Of a stretch of 64,000 nt of DNA, positions 1 to 8,138 are shown piece by piece. Both the position numbers and the translations under genes were made by a program. Source of the stretch: VAZQ01 sp035263865. GTDB taxonomy: Bacteria > Pseudomonadota > Alphaproteobacteria > Rhizobiales > Xanthobacteraceae. The stretch lies in NCBI GenBank assembly GCA_035263865.1, contig DATFQX010000094.1, forward strand, positions 1 through 64,000, written 5' to 3'. Every line of letters starts with the position of its first letter. Position 1 is the first letter of the stretch. Below the pieces are notes generated by a model. That model had not been told where the DNA came from. It did no database searches and saw nothing but the letters and a program-made list of their open reading frames with translations.

Positions 1-48
1 CGCAACGGCGCGCAGGTGCTCGGGCCCGTGGCCAACTAGTCCGCGGGC

Positions 49-138
49 TCAGGCATGCACCATCATGCCGTTGGCAAGCCACAGGCCGGCTAGAACCAAC
101 AGGCTCGTGAAAACAAAAGCGACGGCATTGACGACCAT
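49..138 (-). CDS. possible 29-residue hydrophobic micro-protein
   Basis: The first 250 bases hold no clear gene. An open frame enters from the left edge and stops at 37-39, which could be the tail of a gene outside the window. On the minus strand an ATG at 138 opens a 29-codon frame starting MVVNAVAFVF that forms one plausible membrane segment and ends in MMVHA. I see no convincing ribosome binding site. The composition (long run of hydrophobic residues bounded by polar ends) is what makes it worth listing; it may be chance. No family recognised. Confidence 0.2.
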   Translation of the reverse strand: MVVNAVAFVFTSLLVLAGLWLANGMMVHA

Positions 139-250
139 GCGTGGCGGTGGCTTGGTCGATGATGTTGTCGACGAGCAGCAGCGTTCCCGTCGCAAGCATG
201 CGAACCATCCCGCAAACTAATGACCGCGCCACCGAGCTACAAGAAGGTCA

Positions 251-781
251 ATCCGGATCATCGGCATCATCCTGTTGATCGGCATCGTCAAGAAGAACGG
301 CATCATGCTGGTGGATTTCGCGATCGTGGCCGAACGCGACCACCATATGCCGCCGATCGCGGCGATCCGCGAAGCCTGCCTGTTGCGCTTCCGCCCGATC
401 CTGATGACGACCGCCCACCCCAAGGACAAGCCGAACGAACCGCGCTTCCAGATCACGAATATTTCCGTGGCGTTCCTTCGCGAACAAACCGGAGGCCAAG
501 TGAAGATGACGTTCACTGGCAACGTTTCCTCCCTTGGCTATGCCACCTCCGAGGACGCAAAATTGAACCTCAACGTTCGTGCCAAAGGCGGCGCGTCGCT
601 GCACTCCTGGAGTTTCGAAATTCCCGTGAAATGTGCCGACAAAAACCGGCCGCTCACTCCACTGACCCACGACGTGCTGAGCGACGTGGCTGCGAACGTC
701 TTCTCGAATGTGAGCACGGTCGAAATTGCCGAACCGGCTGAAGCAAATTATCCGGGGGTCAGGGTTCAGCGATGTAGTTGA
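251..781 (+). pseudogene. chimeric relic: RND efflux pump fragment joined to fragment of a secreted hypothetical protein
   Basis: The frame is open from 224. From about 251 it reads like the conserved inner segment of an AcrB/MdtB-type RND pump (GIVKKNGIMLVDFAI, then AERD and CLLRFRPILMTT). After the MTT at about 411 this stops abruptly. From RFQIT at about 445 the rest matches, nearly residue for residue, the C-terminal two thirds of the protein encoded at 28126..28698 (shared VKMTF, VSSLGY, DAKLN, PLTH). It has neither a full pump nor a signal peptide, and the only near start is a TTG inside the pump segment. I read it as two truncated genes fused by deletion or recombination, probably not functional. 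It converges on the penicillin-binding protein gene, with 12 bases between the two stops. Confidence 0.7.
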
Positions 782-793
782 CTTGGGACGAGC

Positions 794-3082
794 CTAATCG
801 TCCGCTTCCCGTCCGCTCCAGATGCCGACCCGGCTTGCGCGCGCCTGCTGCTCGAGCGCACGCAGGTCCTCTGTCGCATTCGCAGCCGCGCGGCCGCCCC
901 CATTGAATAGAACGACACGGGACAGATCCTGATTTCCGGCGCGGCACCGGTACGCATTGCCGCTGCCGGCCGGCTCGCATGCCACTTCCCGACTGCCGAG
1001 GTAGCGGGTGAACTCGCGCGCCGGGCGGCCGCGCACGCCCTCGACTCCAAACAACAGCACGACGCGCCCCTGGATTTCCAGGATCCCCGTAGTCTGCACA
1101 GTGGGAACGCCGCGAACGACGCCCGCGCTCGGCGCCGATGGGATGTCGCCTGCGGCAGGGGCCGAGAGCGCCGCGACGCGCGGTTGCGCCCGAACCGCCT
1201 TGGCCCGAGCCGCGGCGCTTTGGGTGACGAATTCGTTCCAGATGCGCGCGGGCAGATCGCCGCCGGTCACGCCTCTGGTCGGGGTGTTGTCGTCATTGCC
1301 CACCCATATGCCGACGACGATATCGTCGGTGAATCCGATGAACCATGCGTCCTTATAGCTCTGGCTCGTCCCCGTCTTTCCCTCGGCAGGGACGCCGATC
1401 CTCGCCCCCCGAGCCGTGCCCTCGCGAACGACGCTTGCGAGAACGTCATGCATGGCCGACCGCGCGGCTGGATTGCTCGCCGGCTGCAGCTCCGACTTTT
1501 GCCGCGCAAACAGCACTTGATCACCGTTGCGAACGTTGCGAATGCCGTAGGATTCCACGCGTTCCGCGTTGGCCGCGATCGCCGCAAACGCACGCGTCAT
1601 CTCCAGCAGCGTGACTTCGCCCGCACCGAGCGCGAGGCTCGGCACCGCCGGCAGTTCCGATTGCAAGCCCAGCTTGCGTGCCACATCGATGACGCTGCGA
1701 ATTCCGATGGCGTCGGCAATCTGTACCGCAACCGAGTTGATCGAATGGGCGAAGGCGGTGCGCAGCGTGACCACGCCGTGGAAGCGGCCGCCGTAGTTCT
1801 CCGGCTCCCAATTGCCGATCTGTACTGGTCGGTCGACCGCGGTCATCTGCGGGTCGAGACCCTTTTGGAAGGCGGCGAGATAGACAAAGACCTTGAAGAG
1901 GGAGCCCGGTTGCCGCTTCGCCTGGGTCGCCCGATTGAATTGGCTTTCGGTGTAGTCGCGGCCGCCCACCATCGCCAGGATGGCACCGTCCGGAGCCATT
2001 GCCACAAGGGCGGCCTGAGTCACTCTCTTGGCGCGGCCTTCGGCCTTAAGCCGACGCGCGATGACGCTTTCGGCGATGCTCTGCACGTTGAGGTCGAGCG
2101 TGGAGCGGAGCGTCAAATCCTTGGATGGAGCACCGACAAGCTGCTTCAGGTCACTCCCGAGCATGTCGACGAAATAATTTGTCCCCGGCGGATTATCCGG
2201 CGGCACGCGCAAGGTGGCCGGATGTTGGCGCGCGGCCTCCGCCTGTTCACGGGAGATCGCGCCGGTTTCGACCATTGCCTTGAGCACCAGTGACGCTCGC
2301 TGCCGCGCGCTCTCGAGATGGCGCGTGGGCGCAAGCGCCGAAGGCGAGCGCACGAGGCCCGCCAGCATCGCCGCCTCGCTCAGTGACAACTCCTTCGCAG
2401 TCTTGCCGAAGTAGCGTTTCGCGGCGGCGTCGACGCCATAGACGCCGGCGCCGAAGTAGGCGGTATTGAGATAGCGCGAAAGGATCTCTTCCTTGCCGAG
2501 GCGACGCTCCATCCAGCGCGCAAGAACCGCCTCCTGGACCTTGCGCTTGATGGTGCGCTCGGGGGAGAGGTACGTCATGCGCGCGAGCTGCTGCGTGATC
2601 GTGCTTCCGCCTTCGTGCGCACTTCCCGAAATCATGTTGCGAATCGCGGCGCGCAGCATGGAGGGAAGGTAGAACCCGCCGTGCTCGTAGAAGTGCCGGT
2701 CCTCGATGGCAACGATCGCGCGGGAAAGATTGGCGGGTATGTCTTGTGCGGTGAGCTTGTCGCCCTTGAACACGCCGCGCGTGGCAAAGACTTGGCCGTC
2801 GGCCGCCTCGACAATGAGCGCGCTTGGTGTCGGTTCGATCACCAGCCCTCCGTCGGACGGGATGGTGGCAATGCAATAGACGACGTAGGCCACGGGAACG
2901 ATGATGAGCGAAGCGAGCGCTGCGACCACGATGTGCATCCGCCGCAGCCAAAACGCGCCCGCGCGCGGCGGCGGCAGACGGCTTCGACCTTCGGGTGGGC
3001 CCGCAGTAGCGTGGCGAACGGGAGCTAGAGCGCGACGAGCAGACGGGCGCTCGCGAACCTTCCGGAGCAGGAGGGGCCGCAT
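794..3082 (-). CDS. penicillin-binding protein 1A family, bifunctional transglycosylase/transpeptidase
   Basis: Inner-membrane peptidoglycan synthase that polymerises glycan strands and cross-links peptides on the periplasmic side. The 762-residue product has a basic cytoplasmic head, one membrane anchor (about 49-72), a GT51 domain with catalytic Glu127 in EDRHFYEHGG, GGSTITQQLAR at 158-168 and the RYLNTAYFG motif, then a transpeptidase domain with S394-LFK, SIN at 447-449 and KTGT at 569-572. All catalytic motifs are intact. The last ~95 residues (from about 665) do not belong to the PBP core; their pattern (GR.V.C, YRC, DLSRVVLFNGGG, GIW at the end) resembles the C-terminal half of a staphylococcal-nuclease-like fold. 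The class is certain; the exact paralogue name (PBP1A or PBP1C-like) is not. Confidence 0.93.
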   Translation of the reverse strand: MRPLLLRKVRERPSARRALAPVRHATAGPPEGRSRLPPPRAGAFWLRRMHIVVAALASLIIVPVAYVVYCIATIPSDGGLVIEPTPSALIVEAADGQVFATRGVFKGDKLTAQDIPANLSRAIVAIEDRHFYEHGGFYLPSMLRAAIRNMISGSAHEGGSTITQQLARMTYLSPERTIKRKVQEAVLARWMERRLGKEEILSRYLNTAYFGAGVYGVDAAAKRYFGKTAKELSLSEAAMLAGLVRSPSALAPTRHLESARQRASLVLKAMVETGAISREQAEAARQHPATLRVPPDNPPGTNYFVDMLGSDLKQLVGAPSKDLTLRSTLDLNVQSIAESVIARRLKAEGRAKRVTQAALVAMAPDGAILAMVGGRDYTESQFNRATQAKRQPGSLFKVFVYLAAFQKGLDPQMTAVDRPVQIGNWEPENYGGRFHGVVTLRTAFAHSINSVAVQIADAIGIRSVIDVARKLGLQSELPAVPSLALGAGEVTLLEMTRAFAAIAANAERVESYGIRNVRNGDQVLFARQKSELQPASNPAARSAMHDVLASVVREGTARGARIGVPAEGKTGTSQSYKDAWFIGFTDDIVVGIWVGNDDNTPTRGVTGGDLPARIWNEFVTQSAAARAKAVRAQPRVAALSAPAAGDIPSAPSAGVVRGVPTVQTTGILEIQGRVVLLFGVEGVRGRPAREFTRYLGSREVACEPAGSGNAYRCRAGNQDLSRVVLFNGGGRAAANATEDLRALEQQARASRVGIWSGREADD

Positions 3083-3093
3083 CGCGTGCAGTC

Positions 3094-3393
3094 CTAACGC
3101 GGGGGCGGCGGGTCCACCCAGCCGCCGCGACGCCGAAACTGAGGCCCGAAGATTTCAGACCCCGTGGGAGGGGCGGCGCTGTTGAGACTGCGCATCGTGC
3201 TGCTTGGGCTCGAGGAATCGCTGTCGCCGCACTCGGCCCCGTCGCCGCGCCCGCTCCAGAAGGAGTCGCGGTAGCGGCGGTGGCGCCAGCGAACGACCTC
3301 CACGCCTTCCTTCGACTGCAGAAAAGCGCGCAGCGGCAGCGGGATCAGCGGTGCAAAAATGGCAGCGGCAAGAGCGACTTGGCATGCCGGCAT
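3094..3393 (-). CDS. small putative secreted protein
   Basis: A 99-residue frame directly upstream of the PBP gene and on the same strand (11 bases apart). The first ~23 residues look like a signal peptide (MPACQVALAAAIFAPLIPLP), followed by a basic Arg/Tyr/Trp stretch and a Ser- and Pro-rich tail ending in PPPPR. Without this gene the 3083-3489 interval would be empty. No family recognised, and low-complexity GC-rich frames of this size occur by chance, so the call rests on the signal-like N-terminus and the operon-like position. Confidence 0.4.
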   Translation of the reverse strand: MPACQVALAAAIFAPLIPLPLRAFLQSKEGVEVVRWRHRRYRDSFWSGRGDGAECGDSDSSSPSSTMRSLNSAAPPTGSEIFGPQFRRRGGWVDPPPPR

Positions 3394-3489
3394 GAGACCC
3401 CTCGCTGGCGCCGAACCGACGAATGAAAGAACGCGAAGGGTGGCGAGGAAGTTCCGTATGGATCGTGCCGCTCGCGGCGGGGCGCCTAC

Positions 3490-4679
3490 TCATATCTTGG
3501 GCGGATGCGCTCCGATGACCGCTTCGTTGACGGTGGTGCCCCAACCCGGACCTTTGGGAAGGACCAATTCGCCCTTCTCGATAACATATGGGTTGGTCAG
3601 AAGTTTTGCTTTCCAGGGCACCTCGTCGACGTCGAATTCCATGATGCGGAAATTGGGAATCGCCGCGCAAAAATGCGCGCTCATGATGTTGGCGAGCGGC
3701 CCATTGAAATTGTGCGAGGCGACGTTGACCTCGTAGGCGTCCGCCATGGCGGCCATCCTCGTCGCTTCCACGAGTCCGTTCCATTGCGCATCGATGATCG
3801 CCACATCGACTGAATAATTTTCGAGGTAGGCTTGAGATTGCGGCGGCCGAGGATCGTCTCTAGGGAGGCGATCGGCGTCGTGGTCGATTGCCGGATCAGG
3901 CCCAGCGCCTTCGGCTCGAACAGGTCCATTTCGAGCCAGAGCAAGTCGAAGGGCTCGACCGCCCTGGCAATGCGCCGCAGCCCCTCCGGCTTATAGTTGA
4001 AGTTGAGATCGAGCAGGAGCCGCACGCCTTTGCCGGCGCCATCACGCAAGGCGGCGAGCTGATCGATCAGCGCCACAAGCACGTCATCGTCGAGGTTGAG
4101 CTCGGGATGACCGGCGCCGGCGCCGGTCATCCCGGGAGCGAACTGGCGGCCGCCCTTGCCATCGAACAGCAGCACGTTGGTTTTGATCGCCTTAAAGCCG
4201 CGCTCGCGCGCCTCGCGCGCGGCGGCCTTGAGGTCATCGAGGGTGCGCACCGCCGGGCGGTCGATGATATTGCCGTCGAAAAGGTCGGCACAGCGCGCGC
4301 GCAGGACGCCGCAGCGCGACCAATAGACCGGCATGCGCTCGCGCACCGCGCCGCCGAGAAGCTCGTAGACCGGAACGCCGAGCGCCTTGCCGCGAATGTC
4401 CAGACAGGCATTCTCGATTGCCGCGATGGCATGCGATGTGGGCCCGCCCGCAGTCGGCCGGGACCGGGCGTAGAGCGCCGCGTCGATACGGGCGATGGCA
4501 CATGGGTCTTCGCCGATGAGCGCGGCACCAAGCCCGTGGATCAGGGCGGTCATGCCCTTGCGGCGGCTCTCGTTGAACTCGGACCAGCCGGTGAGGCCCT
4601 CATCCGTGGTGATCTTGAGGAACGAATAAGTGTCCCAGCCGCCATCGGCGTGGAAGTCTTCAAGCTTGACGATCTTCAT
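3490..4679 (-). pseudogene. mandelate racemase/muconate lactonizing (enolase superfamily) enzyme, frameshifted
   Basis: Enolase-superfamily enzymes abstract a proton next to a carboxylate, usually as acid-sugar dehydratases or racemases. Frame one starts at 4679 and carries the N-terminal capping domain and the Mg-binding carboxylates of the barrel (LLLDLNFNY, LWLEMD, SLET at the third position). It loses homology after GRRNLK at about 3829. The remainder continues in another frame as YLENYSVDVAIIDAQWN, then SHNFNGP (the conserved His) and EFDVDEVPW, ending at 3490. The total of 1190 bases is one short of 397 codons, so a single base lost near 3829 explains it. This is either a fresh pseudogene or a sequence error. 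It contains the 32-bp palindrome at 4103-4134. Specificity unknown; the neighbours suggest acid catabolism. Confidence 0.8.
4103..4134. repeat. perfect 32-bp palindrome inside a coding region
   Basis: CGGGATGACCGGCGCC is followed immediately by its exact reverse complement. It lies in the racemase-family gene and, because it is self-complementary, encodes the same peptide GMTGAGAGHP on either strand. It may be a mobile palindromic element that landed in frame, or chance within GC-rich coding DNA. Confidence 0.85.
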
Positions 4680-4849
4680 ACGCTGCCTCGCGTTTGGGCG
4701 CGGACCTCATTCGCGACCTTGTCCCGCGGTGTTCCTCCCTCGGAACACGCCGAGCTGCATTTTCGTAAGTTGGGTCACGCTGACAAGGCACACAAAATTG
4801 TGCCATGGTTTGCGAGGGGGCACCAACCGCAGCGCGGAGCTCGATCGGC

Positions 4850-5908
4850 ATGCGATGTCTCCCACGCATCCTGGATGGAAGCTTGGCGGCGCTCGCGTTG
4901 CTGTTGCTCGCGCCTTGCGCGCTCGCCCAGGTCAGCGGCGTCGCCGAAATTGCGAATTATCAAGGTGCCGACCGCGAGCAGCGGCTCATCGAGGGCGCCA
5001 AGCGGGAGAAGGAACTCACCTTTTACTCCTCCATACCGCCGGATGACATTTCCGCTTTGGTTTCGGCCTTCGACAGAAAATACGGCGTCAAGGTGAAGGT
5101 CTGGCGCGCCGATTCCGAAGGGTTCTTGCAACGGATCTTGAGCGAGGCGAGGGCGCGGCGTTTCGAGGTCGACGTCATGGCCGGCTCAAGCTCGGCGCTC
5201 GAGCCGCTCTACCGCGAGAACCTGCTGCAGGAGGTCAAATCGCCGAAGCTAGCCGGCATCATTCCGCAGGCCATTGCTCCGCACCGGCAATGGGTGGCGG
5301 TCTATCTGAGCACCTTTGTCCAAGCCTACAACACCGACCTTGTCCGCAAGGATAGCCTCCCCAAAACCTACTACGATTTGCTGCGACCGCAGTGGAAGGA
5401 CAAACTTGGGATCGAAGCCGAGGATTTCGACTGGTTTGCGCAGGTCGTGATGGATATCGGCGAAGCGCAGGGGTTGCGACTATTCCGCGACATCGTGGCC
5501 TCGAACGGCATTTCCGTGCGCAAAGGACACAGCCTCCTCACCAACCTCGTCGTGGCGGGCGAAGTGCCGCTCGCGCTCACGGCCTACGGTTTTCTGGCCG
5601 AGCAGGCGAAGCGGCGGGGTGCGCCGCTCGATTGGTTTGTCATTCCGCCGGCGATTGCCCGCTCGACGGCCGAAGGGCTCGCGCGAACCGCACCACATCC
5701 GTATGCGGCGGTCCTGTTTTTCGACTTCCTCATCGGCGAGGAGGGACAGCAGATCCTGGCGAGCCGCCAGTTCGTCCCCGTGAGTCGAACCATCGAGACG
5801 CCCCTCAACACGGGCCCGCTCCAGCTCATCAACTCTGGCGCGATTCTCGACCAAGCGCGCAAATGGCAGGACCTCTACCAGAAGACGGTCATTGCCCCGT
5901 CCCGATGA
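4850..5908 (+). CDS. ABC transporter substrate-binding protein, family 1 (iron/spermidine-type)
   Basis: Periplasmic binding protein of the fold used for iron(III), polyamine or small organic ligands. After a signal peptide (LAALALLLLAPCALAQ) the product has the typical opening (EGAKREKELTFYSS), a middle region with AYNTDLV and the conserved LLRPQWKDKLGIE segment, and a C-terminal FLIGEEGQQILAS. A longer frame begins at 4805, but starting at the ATG at 4850 puts the signal peptide close to the N-terminus. No permease or ATPase gene is next to it, so it is an orphan binding protein. The gene is divergent from the frameshifted racemase-family gene, and the 170-base gap should hold both promoters. 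Ligand unknown. Confidence 0.8.
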   Translation: MRCLPRILDGSLAALALLLLAPCALAQVSGVAEIANYQGADREQRLIEGAKREKELTFYSSIPPDDISALVSAFDRKYGVKVKVWRADSEGFLQRILSEARARRFEVDVMAGSSSALEPLYRENLLQEVKSPKLAGIIPQAIAPHRQWVAVYLSTFVQAYNTDLVRKDSLPKTYYDLLRPQWKDKLGIEAEDFDWFAQVVMDIGEAQGLRLFRDIVASNGISVRKGHSLLTNLVVAGEVPLALTAYGFLAEQAKRRGAPLDWFVIPPAIARSTAEGLARTAPHPYAAVLFFDFLIGEEGQQILASRQFVPVSRTIETPLNTGPLQLINSGAILDQARKWQDLYQKTVIAPSR

Positions 5909-5970
5909 TGACTGACGGGCTCACTCCTTGGCTCGTCGTGCCCCGCCATGACGACGTGGTAGGTTGAGTC

Positions 5971-7020
5971 ATGCGCTACATCGACGCGTTCAATCATTTT
6001 TTTCCCAAGCGCATCTACGAATTGATGCTGCAGTCGCCCGCGGGACGGAAGGATCTCGGCAAACGGATGCAGGGGATTCCGGCGCTCTATGATGTCGATG
6101 AGCGGCTGCGCGTGGTGGATTCCTTTCCCGATTACGCGCAGGTCATCTGCCTCGGCATGCCGGCGATCGACCGGCTCATCGGGCCCGACCATTCACCGGA
6201 ATGGGCGCGGATCGGCAATGACGGCCTTGCCGAGCTGGTCGCCCAATATCCCGATCGCTTCGTTGGCTATGCCGCCTCTTTGCCCATGAATGCGCCGCAG
6301 GCGGCGGCCAAGGAAGCCGAGCGCGTGTTGGCAGATGGCGCCAACGCTATCCAGCTGCACACCAATGTTGACGGCGCTCCCATCGACCTGGATCAGTTCC
6401 TCCCGATCTATGAGATCATCGAGAAATCCAGCAAGCCGATCCTCCTGCATCCGATCCGCACGCGCGAGATGGCGGACTATCGCACCGAGAGCGTCTCCAA
6501 ATACGAAATCTGCAGCGTCATCGGCTGGCCGTTCGAGACCGGCGCTGCGCTCGCGCGTCTCGTCTTTTCCGGCATCATGGATCGATTCCCCAACCTGAAA
6601 ATCATCTCGCACCATCTCGGCGGCATCATTCCGTATTTCGAAGGCCGGGTCGCGCACAGTTGGGATCAGTTAGGGGTGCGCACGTCGGATGAGGATTATT
6701 CCCTCGTCCTCCAAAGACTGAAAAAGCGACCGTTCGACTATTTCAAAGGCTTCTACGGCGATACCGCCCTCGCCGGGGCACGCGCGCCGACGCTTTGCGG
6801 ATTGTCTTTCTTCGGGGCGGATCACGTGCTGTTCGCCTCCGATTGTCCCTTCGATAAGGAAAAGGGCAGGGGCTACATTCGCGCCACGATCGCGGTCATG
6901 GAATCCCTCGATCTACCCAGAGCCGACATGGAAAAGATCTGTCATCGCAACGCCGAAATCATGTTCGGGCTGCGGAGAGCTGAGCGAAGCACCATTGAAT
7001 GCGTCGGTGCGTGCGATTAG
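5971..7020 (+). CDS. amidohydrolase family 2 (ACMSD/gamma-resorcylate decarboxylase-like) metal-dependent hydrolase
   Basis: A 349-residue metal-dependent TIM-barrel protein of the family that includes decarboxylases and hydrolases of aromatic and other small acids. Family marks visible are the N-terminal DAFNHFFP (in place of the usual H-x-H), LLHPIRT with a metal-binding His, SHHLGG in mid barrel and the FASDCPFD Asp motif near the C-terminus. It lies between two solute-binding protein genes and ends 19 bases before the next start, so co-transcription is likely. Such genes are commonly found beside Bug/TctC binding proteins. The substrate cannot be read from sequence. Confidence 0.85.
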   Translation: MRYIDAFNHFFPKRIYELMLQSPAGRKDLGKRMQGIPALYDVDERLRVVDSFPDYAQVICLGMPAIDRLIGPDHSPEWARIGNDGLAELVAQYPDRFVGYAASLPMNAPQAAAKEAERVLADGANAIQLHTNVDGAPIDLDQFLPIYEIIEKSSKPILLHPIRTREMADYRTESVSKYEICSVIGWPFETGAALARLVFSGIMDRFPNLKIISHHLGGIIPYFEGRVAHSWDQLGVRTSDEDYSLVLQRLKKRPFDYFKGFYGDTALAGARAPTLCGLSFFGADHVLFASDCPFDKEKGRGYIRATIAVMESLDLPRADMEKICHRNAEIMFGLRRAERSTIECVGACD

Positions 7021-7039
7021 CCTTGCACCGGGAGGAAAC

Positions 7040-8098
7040 ATGTTCGCGCGCTCAAGTGCGGCGACGTTGGTCGCCGCGACATTGGCGGTCGCCCCCGCGC
7101 ACGCGGATGCGCTCGCCGACTTCTACAAGGGCCGGCAGATCAATCTGATCGTCGGCTACGGGCCAGGTGGCGGCTACGACATTCATGCGCGGCTGCTTGC
7201 GCGGCATTTCGGCAAGTTCATTCCTGGACATCCGACGGTGGTCGTCCAGAACATGCCGGGCGCCGGTAGTCTGCGCGCCGTCAATTACCTTTACAACGTC
7301 GCGCCGAAGGATGGGGCCACCATCGCCACTTTCGCGCGCAACATGCCGCTCATGGGTCTCCTCGGTGGCAATTCCAATGTGCAGTTTGATCCGCGTCGGC
7401 TGACCTGGCTCGGCTCCACGTCGAGCTTTACCAACGACGCCTATATTCTGCTCGTGCGCAATGACGCGCCGGTGAAATCGATCGAGGAGGCGCGCCGCCC
7501 CGACTTTCCGGCGCTCGTGCTCGGCGCCACGGCGGAAGGAGCGACAGGGAACGACGTACCGATCATTCTGCGGGATACGATCGGACTGCACGTCAAGCAG
7601 GTGGTGGGCTATCCGGACACCGCCTCCATCTTTCTTGCGATGGAGCGCGGCGAGATCCACGGACGCACGGTCGATTTGTCGACGGTGAAATCGATCAAAC
7701 CTGAATGGCTCAAGCCCGACAGTGGCTTTCGCGTGCTCGTTCAGTTCGCGCGCGCGACGCGACATCCGGATTTTCCGGACGTGCCGACCGCGCGGGAGCT
7801 GGCAAAGAGCGAGGCGGCGCGCGCGTTGATCGAGCTCGCAGAACTTCCTTACGCGCTGTCGCGGCCGTTTGCGGCTCCGCCAAATCTGCCGGCCGAGCGC
7901 GCTAAAGCGCTGCAGCGCGCGTTCCTGGCAGTGCACGGCGATCCGGAATATTTGGAGGACGCCGCGAGACTAAGCCTCGACGTGAGCCCGATCGGCGCGG
8001 ATGGGATCCTGCGCGCGATCGACCGCATCGCGGTCGCGCCGCCAGAGCTTTTAGACTATGTCCGCAAGCTGTTAGCCGAGACGAGGGGCGGCGGTTAG
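7040..8098 (+). CDS. tripartite tricarboxylate transporter substrate-binding protein (Bug/TctC family)
   Basis: Periplasmic binding protein of the Bug/TctC family, which binds dicarboxylates, tricarboxylates and other small acids. The ATG at 7040 follows a strong GGGAGGAAAC ribosome binding site and begins a signal peptide (MFARSSAATLVAATLAVAPAHA). The mature part shows the family signature INLIVGYGPGGGYD, then QNMPGAGSLRAVNYLY and PTARELAKSEAARALIEL. An earlier in-frame start at 6995 overlaps the previous gene and is less likely. No TctA/TctB membrane genes are present, so it is another orphan, as is usual in Bradyrhizobium-like and Bordetella-like genomes. Confidence 0.88.
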   Translation: MFARSSAATLVAATLAVAPAHADALADFYKGRQINLIVGYGPGGGYDIHARLLARHFGKFIPGHPTVVVQNMPGAGSLRAVNYLYNVAPKDGATIATFARNMPLMGLLGGNSNVQFDPRRLTWLGSTSSFTNDAYILLVRNDAPVKSIEEARRPDFPALVLGATAEGATGNDVPIILRDTIGLHVKQVVGYPDTASIFLAMERGEIHGRTVDLSTVKSIKPEWLKPDSGFRVLVQFARATRHPDFPDVPTARELAKSEAARALIELAELPYALSRPFAAPPNLPAERAKALQRAFLAVHGDPEYLEDAARLSLDVSPIGADGILRAIDRIAVAPPELLDYVRKLLAETRGGG

Positions 8099-8138
8099 GC
8101 AGAGGTCGACTTCGCGTCCAGCAATCTGAAAGAGTCCC

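Noticed and set aside
220..741. 173-codon frame overlapping the RND chimera in another frame
   Set aside because: Arg- and His-rich low-complexity shadow; the chimera's frame has the clear homology.
1184..2293. Long plus-strand frame of 369 codons
   Set aside because: It is antisense to the PBP gene, which has all catalytic motifs; the frame is a GC-rich shadow with no domain pattern.
3888..5096. Long plus-strand frame of 402 codons
   Set aside because: Antisense to the racemase-family gene and running into the next gene out of frame; no family likeness.
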